64,000 nucleotides of DNA. Origin: CAYWXK01 sp964462515 (lineage in GTDB: Bacteria; Planctomycetota; Phycisphaerae; Sedimentisphaerales; Anaerobacaceae). Location of the stretch: NCBI GenBank assembly GCA_964462515.1, contig CAYWXK010000020.1, positions 1-64,000 on the forward strand, given 5' to 3'. Below, piece after piece: positions 60,655-64,000 of the stretch. The first letter of the stretch is position 1, and each line of letters begins with the position of its first letter. The notes under the pieces are model-generated. The model worked only from the letters and a program-made list of their open reading frames with translations. It searched no databases and was not told the DNA's origin. A program made the position numbers and the translations under genes.

Positions 60655-61146
60655 TTGGCGATGAAGTATGAGCGATTTGAAGACCTTCCGGTCTGGCAGG
60701 CAGCCATTGACCTGGCCAAGCGGGTGTATGACCTGACGCGAGACAGATTCTTTGCGCAGAGCGGAGACCTCAGTGGCCAGCTTCGGAGGGCATCACTATC
60801 GGTTTCAAATAATATTGCAGAAGGATTCGAACGCGGCTCAACGGCCGAACTGCTGGCCTTTCTTTATATCGCACGAGGGTCGTGCGGAGAGACTCGCTCT
60901 ATGCTTCTTTTTACAGAACGCTTCCCCGAAGCCGCTCATCTCAAATCTTTAGCTGAATCATGTTCCCGCCAGATACGCGCCTGGGCGGACAACCTCCAGA
61001 ACAGCGACATCAAAGGACAGCGGCACCTTACCGACAGTTCGAAAGAGCAGTATCAGGCACAGCGTCGGGCGGATGTCTTCATTCGCCATATCGACGAAGT
61101 TGTTCGGCGGGCACGGCCGCAGGATTATCCGGAAGCAGAAGAATGA
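60655..61146 (+). CDS. Four-helix bundle protein (S23 / 23S rRNA intervening-sequence family)
   Basis: A 163-residue protein. FEDLPVWQAAIDLAKRVYDLT, LRRASLSVSNNIAEGFERGS, AELLAFLYIARGSCGETRSML are the S23/IVP family's segments; the core is helical and the last 45 residues are polar. Relatives are encoded in 23S rRNA insertions, near reverse transcriptases, and in many mobile contexts; function is unknown. The start may be TTG 60655 (AAAGGATAA ahead) or ATG 60661. It lies between res and mod on the same strand. Confidence 0.85.
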   Translation: MAMKYERFEDLPVWQAAIDLAKRVYDLTRDRFFAQSGDLSGQLRRASLSVSNNIAEGFERGSTAELLAFLYIARGSCGETRSMLLFTERFPEAAHLKSLAESCSRQIRAWADNLQNSDIKGQRHLTDSSKEQYQAQRRADVFIRHIDEVVRRARPQDYPEAEE

Positions 61147-61155
61147 AGGGGTTCT

Positions 61156-61264
61156 CAAATCTAAAATCTGAGCTCTGAAATCTTAAATCTGATCTCTGAA
61201 CTCTTGGCTTTGAAATCTTAAATCTGAAATCTTAGCTTTGAAATCTGAAATCTTAAATCTGAAG
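61156..61264. repeat. Imperfect tandem repeat (TGAAATCTTAAATC units) before mod
   Basis: Eight or so degenerate units of 10-14 bases built from GAAATCT and TAAATCT, ending 14 bases before the mod ATG. A related patch (CTGAAATTTGAAATTTC) precedes the S23 gene at 60618. Units vary in length and there are no unique spacers. Confidence 0.8.
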
Positions 61265-61278
61265 GGTCAGGCAATAAA

Positions 61279-63930
61279 ATGGCTGCAAAGAAAGACAAAC
61301 GGGTTTCGATAGAGTCGGTCAAGCACAAGGATAAACGCAGTAATATTCCCACTGAGGAATTGCGCGGCTTTGTCAAAGAAGATGAGGCCAGGCCGAAGGA
61401 TGTAAAGTATCCGGGATTGCTTTATGCCAGAGACCCATCCCTTGACCCGCAGCTTGTCTGGAAGGGTAAAGACCAGCAGGACCAGGAGGAATTGGTTGTG
61501 CCGGCTGTGCCGGTCTATATTCAGGAGAAGATTCACCCGCAGGCACTCATCGAGGACGTCCGCGCACAGGCAAAAAAGGATAAACCGCCGGAACAACTCA
61601 ATCTCTTCGCCGACTTTAACGGCATCGAATTTGAGCAGATGATCGAATTTTATCAGCACGAAGCCAACTGGTCGAACAGGATGATTCTGGGCGATTCGCT
61701 TTTGGTGATGACATCGCTTGCTGAAAAAGAGGGGCTAAAAGGCAAGGTTCAGATGATTTATATAGACCCGCCTTACGGGATAGAGTTCGGCTCCAACTGG
61801 CAGGTCTCCACCCGCAAGCGCGATGTAAAAGACGGCAAGGTCGAAGATGCGACTCGCCAGCCGGAACAAATCCGCGCATTTCGTGATACGTGGAAATTGG
61901 GGATACATTCTTATCTTGCTTATTGGCGAGACCGCCTCACTGTCGCGCGAGAACTCCTCACCGAGACAGGCAGCGTTTTCGTTCAGATCGGCGATGAAAA
62001 CGTCCACCTCGTTCGTTGCCTTATGGATGAAGTGTTTGGAAGTGAGAATTTTGTAAGCTTAATAACCTTCAGAAAGAAAACAATGCCTTTAGGCGCCAAA
62101 ACTCTTGAAGGTATGTCAGATTATTTATTGTGGTATTCAAAAGAATACGAGCGGGTAAAATATAGACAGTTATATTTCAGCATTAACTTCGAAGGCGATT
62201 TTATTTGGAAATTTGTAGAGTTAAAAAACGGTTTAAGAAGAAATTTAACCTTAGAGGAAATAAATAATCATAAATTATTGCCAGAAGAGTCTAAAATATA
62301 TCGTCTTGTTTCAATGTCACCTCCAACTTTTAGTCCACAGGCTGTATATGATTATGAAATGAATGGAAAAATATACAAACCTTCTGGAAAAGGTTGTTGG
62401 CTGACCACAAAAGCCAAGATGGATATACTGGCAAAAAATAATAGACTGCAAGAAATAGGAAATACACTCAACTACGTATTATTTGGAGAAGACTTTCCCT
62501 ATCGAAAGATGACTAATTTATGGGAAGATACTGTTGGTCCTTCTAAACGAAATTATATTGTTGAAACATCTGAGAATGTAATCCATAGATGTATTCTTAT
62601 GACAACTGACCCTGGAGATTTGGTATTGGACCCGACCTGTGGGAGTGGGACGACGGCGTATGTAGCGGAGCAGTGGGGCAGGCGATGGATAACCATTGAC
62701 ACAAGCCGCGTCGCCCTGGCTCTCGCCCGAACACGGCTGATGGCTGCCAAATATCCTTACTACATCCTCGCCGACTCGCCGGAAGGCATTCAAAAAGAGG
62801 CGGAGATAACGGGACAAACGCCACCGCCATATAAGACCTCCGGCGATATTAAAAAGGGCTTTGTCTATCAGCGCGTCCCGCACGTGACGCTTAAATCCAT
62901 CGCCAACAACCCCGACATTAAAGAGGGGATGAGCCGCAAGGAGATTGACGACAGTATCGCCGCAAATGCCGATACTGAATTGCTCTACGACAAGCCGTAT
63001 GTGGACAACAAGCGCATTCGCGTTACAGGGCCATTAACGGTGGAGAGTTTGTCGCCGCATCGAACAATCAGCGTCGAAGAAAAGAAATCTCTTGCCGAGG
63101 TCGGCAAAGAGGGCTGGACGATGAAAATGGTCGGTGCAGCACAATTTGGAAACATTATCATCGAGAATCTCAAAAAGGCAGGTGTCCAGAATACTATAAA
63201 GAACGAACGGCTCAAATTCGACCGGCTGGAGGTTCGCGCAGGCGTCTGGATTCACGCAGAGGGCGAATACACCGAGAAAGATGGCAAGAGTCGTCGCGTG
63301 GCAGTTTGTATCGGCCCGGAGCACGGAACGGTTGGGCCGGAACTGGTCAGGGAGGCAGCGAAAGAAGCGGTGCAGGGGATTGGTTATGATTTGCTGCTTG
63401 TGTGTGGTTTTGCATTTGACCCGCACGTTTCGGAAGAGGCCAAAAGGTACGGCAGGCTCACCGTCCTGCCGACGAGAATCAACGCCGATTTGCAGATGGG
63501 CGATGAGTTTCTCAAAAAGACCGGCGCGGGGAATTTGTTTATGGTATTCGGAGAGCCGGACCTCGAGGTGCGCAGAGTCGGCGATGGGAAGATTGAGGTG
63601 GAGATTAAGGGTCTTGATATTTACGACCCGACAACGGGACAGATTCGCAGCAACAGCACGGACGACATTGCGTGCTGGTTTATTGACACTAACTACAACG
63701 GCGAGAGTTTCTTCGTCCGCCACGCCTATTTTACCGGTGCCGACAATCCTTATGACAAGTTGAAGCGTGCCCTTCGCGCAGAGGTTGATGAGTCGGCCTG
63801 GTCGATGTTGTATTCAACGAAAAGCCGACCGTTCGACCCGCCCGAAACCGGCAAAATCGCCGTCAAGGTTATAAACCATTATGGCGACGAGGTTCTTAAT
63901 GTGTACGAGGTTAGTGCGGCCAGGGTGTAG
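61279..63930 (+). CDS. Type III-like DNA methyltransferase (Mod), beta class
   Basis: An 883-residue adenine-type N6 methylase. The catalytic DPPY (163-166, YIDPPYG) comes before the SAM motif DPTCGSGTT (about 450-458), the beta-class order of type III Mod proteins. ILGDSLLVM and VFVQIGDENVHLV flank. The stretch between (residues about 254-443) would hold target recognition and is markedly AT-rich. About 330 residues beyond the SAM motif form a long C-terminal region (KSRRVAVCIGPEHGTV, GDGKIEVEIKGLD) typical of the family paired with BPTD_3080-like Res. A tandem repeat precedes the start. Confidence 0.9.
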   Translation: MAAKKDKRVSIESVKHKDKRSNIPTEELRGFVKEDEARPKDVKYPGLLYARDPSLDPQLVWKGKDQQDQEELVVPAVPVYIQEKIHPQALIEDVRAQAKKDKPPEQLNLFADFNGIEFEQMIEFYQHEANWSNRMILGDSLLVMTSLAEKEGLKGKVQMIYIDPPYGIEFGSNWQVSTRKRDVKDGKVEDATRQPEQIRAFRDTWKLGIHSYLAYWRDRLTVARELLTETGSVFVQIGDENVHLVRCLMDEVFGSENFVSLITFRKKTMPLGAKTLEGMSDYLLWYSKEYERVKYRQLYFSINFEGDFIWKFVELKNGLRRNLTLEEINNHKLLPEESKIYRLVSMSPPTFSPQAVYDYEMNGKIYKPSGKGCWLTTKAKMDILAKNNRLQEIGNTLNYVLFGEDFPYRKMTNLWEDTVGPSKRNYIVETSENVIHRCILMTTDPGDLVLDPTCGSGTTAYVAEQWGRRWITIDTSRVALALARTRLMAAKYPYYILADSPEGIQKEAEITGQTPPPYKTSGDIKKGFVYQRVPHVTLKSIANNPDIKEGMSRKEIDDSIAANADTELLYDKPYVDNKRIRVTGPLTVESLSPHRTISVEEKKSLAEVGKEGWTMKMVGAAQFGNIIIENLKKAGVQNTIKNERLKFDRLEVRAGVWIHAEGEYTEKDGKSRRVAVCIGPEHGTVGPELVREAAKEAVQGIGYDLLLVCGFAFDPHVSEEAKRYGRLTVLPTRINADLQMGDEFLKKTGAGNLFMVFGEPDLEVRRVGDGKIEVEIKGLDIYDPTTGQIRSNSTDDIACWFIDTNYNGESFFVRHAYFTGADNPYDKLKRALRAEVDESAWSMLYSTKSRPFDPPETGKIAVKVINHYGDEVLNVYEVSAARV
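62041..62610 (+). other. AT-rich segment of mod, likely replaced target-recognition region
   Basis: Composition shifts sharply at about 62041 to A/T-rich codons (AAA, AAT, TTA, ATA) and returns to GC-rich codons at about 62620, just before the DPTCGSG motif. The reading frame is unbroken. The segment coincides with the expected specificity region. Confidence 0.7.
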
Positions 63931-63951
63931 TTTTTATCCGCAATAAAAAAT

Positions 63952-63985
63952 ACTTAACACTCTGTGACCTCTATGGCTAAATTTT
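63952..63985. repeat. Right half of a family A-like repeat at window end
   Basis: ACACTCTGTGACCTCTATGGCTAAA, equivalent to the half copy at about 29507-29537. The full element may be truncated or degenerate. The last 70 bases hold no gene. Confidence 0.5.
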
Positions 63986-64000
63986 TTTATGATATCGTTA

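Noticed and set aside
61156..61264. Possible CRISPR array
   Set aside because: Units are degenerate, 10-14 bases long and contiguous, with no unique spacers and no cas genes.
1..64000. tRNA, rRNA, integrase or transposase genes
   Set aside because: I looked for them, especially near the MntA/HepT pair and the defence genes, and saw none that could be supported by reading.

Overview
The window looks like a chromosomal stretch of a Gram-negative, probably anaerobic, planctomycete of the Phycisphaerae/Sedimentisphaerales type. This is inferred from gene content, not from a marker gene. The pointers are a tgt-yajC-secDF fusion cluster, a TPR protein with two RNA polymerase alpha-CTD-like domains, Ser/Thr kinase and ECF sigma genes, DUF5060/DUF4838 polysaccharide proteins, KDO/Lpt envelope genes, a regulatory PTS and siroheme-route haem genes. 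Base composition is moderate. No rRNA, tRNA or CRISPR array was seen. The sequence between genes is crowded with several families of short inverted repeats, and some of these have entered coding sequence.

Layout: 0-6.4 kb carries the end of one RND pump, a complete MFP-RND pair, a PII-like accessory protein and a 6-phosphogluconolactonase-like gene. 6.6-14.7 kb (minus) is alphaCTD-TPR, spoIID-like, tgt, yajC and secDF. 14.9-21.8 kb (minus) holds two secreted carbohydrate-related proteins, a CreD-like protein and an ECF sigma with a membrane partner. 22-33.5 kb (plus) is ccmF, hemA, hemC, an unrecognised 816-residue zinc-finger membrane protein, cobA-hemD, ahbC and hemB, which together suggest haem made through siroheme. 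33.7-42.9 kb has an EF-G paralogue, a Ser/Thr kinase, and etfB-etfA-acyl-CoA dehydrogenase with a MntA/HepT toxin-antitoxin pair lodged between etfB and etfA. 43-48.8 kb (minus) is a giant LptC-like protein, kdsD, RNase E/G and a DUF2344 protein. 54.2-57.2 kb (minus) is hpf-ptsN-ptsH-ptsI.

The accessory part is 49.4-64 kb. The most notable unit is a tightly coupled, AT-rich three-gene operon (49.4-53.95 kb, minus): a protein joining an HNH nuclease to a class III nucleotide cyclase, a SAM methyltransferase, and a DUF4062/TIR-like-NB-ARC-TPR (NLR-like) protein. It reads as a candidate nucleotide-signalling immune system and I know of no described system with this layout. A type III-like restriction-modification locus (57.6-63.9 kb) with an S23 four-helix-bundle gene between res and mod completes the island. 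A second strong observation is the MntA/HepT module, which is flanked by two diverged copies of the 3' end of etfB, as if it had entered that gene and rebuilt its end.
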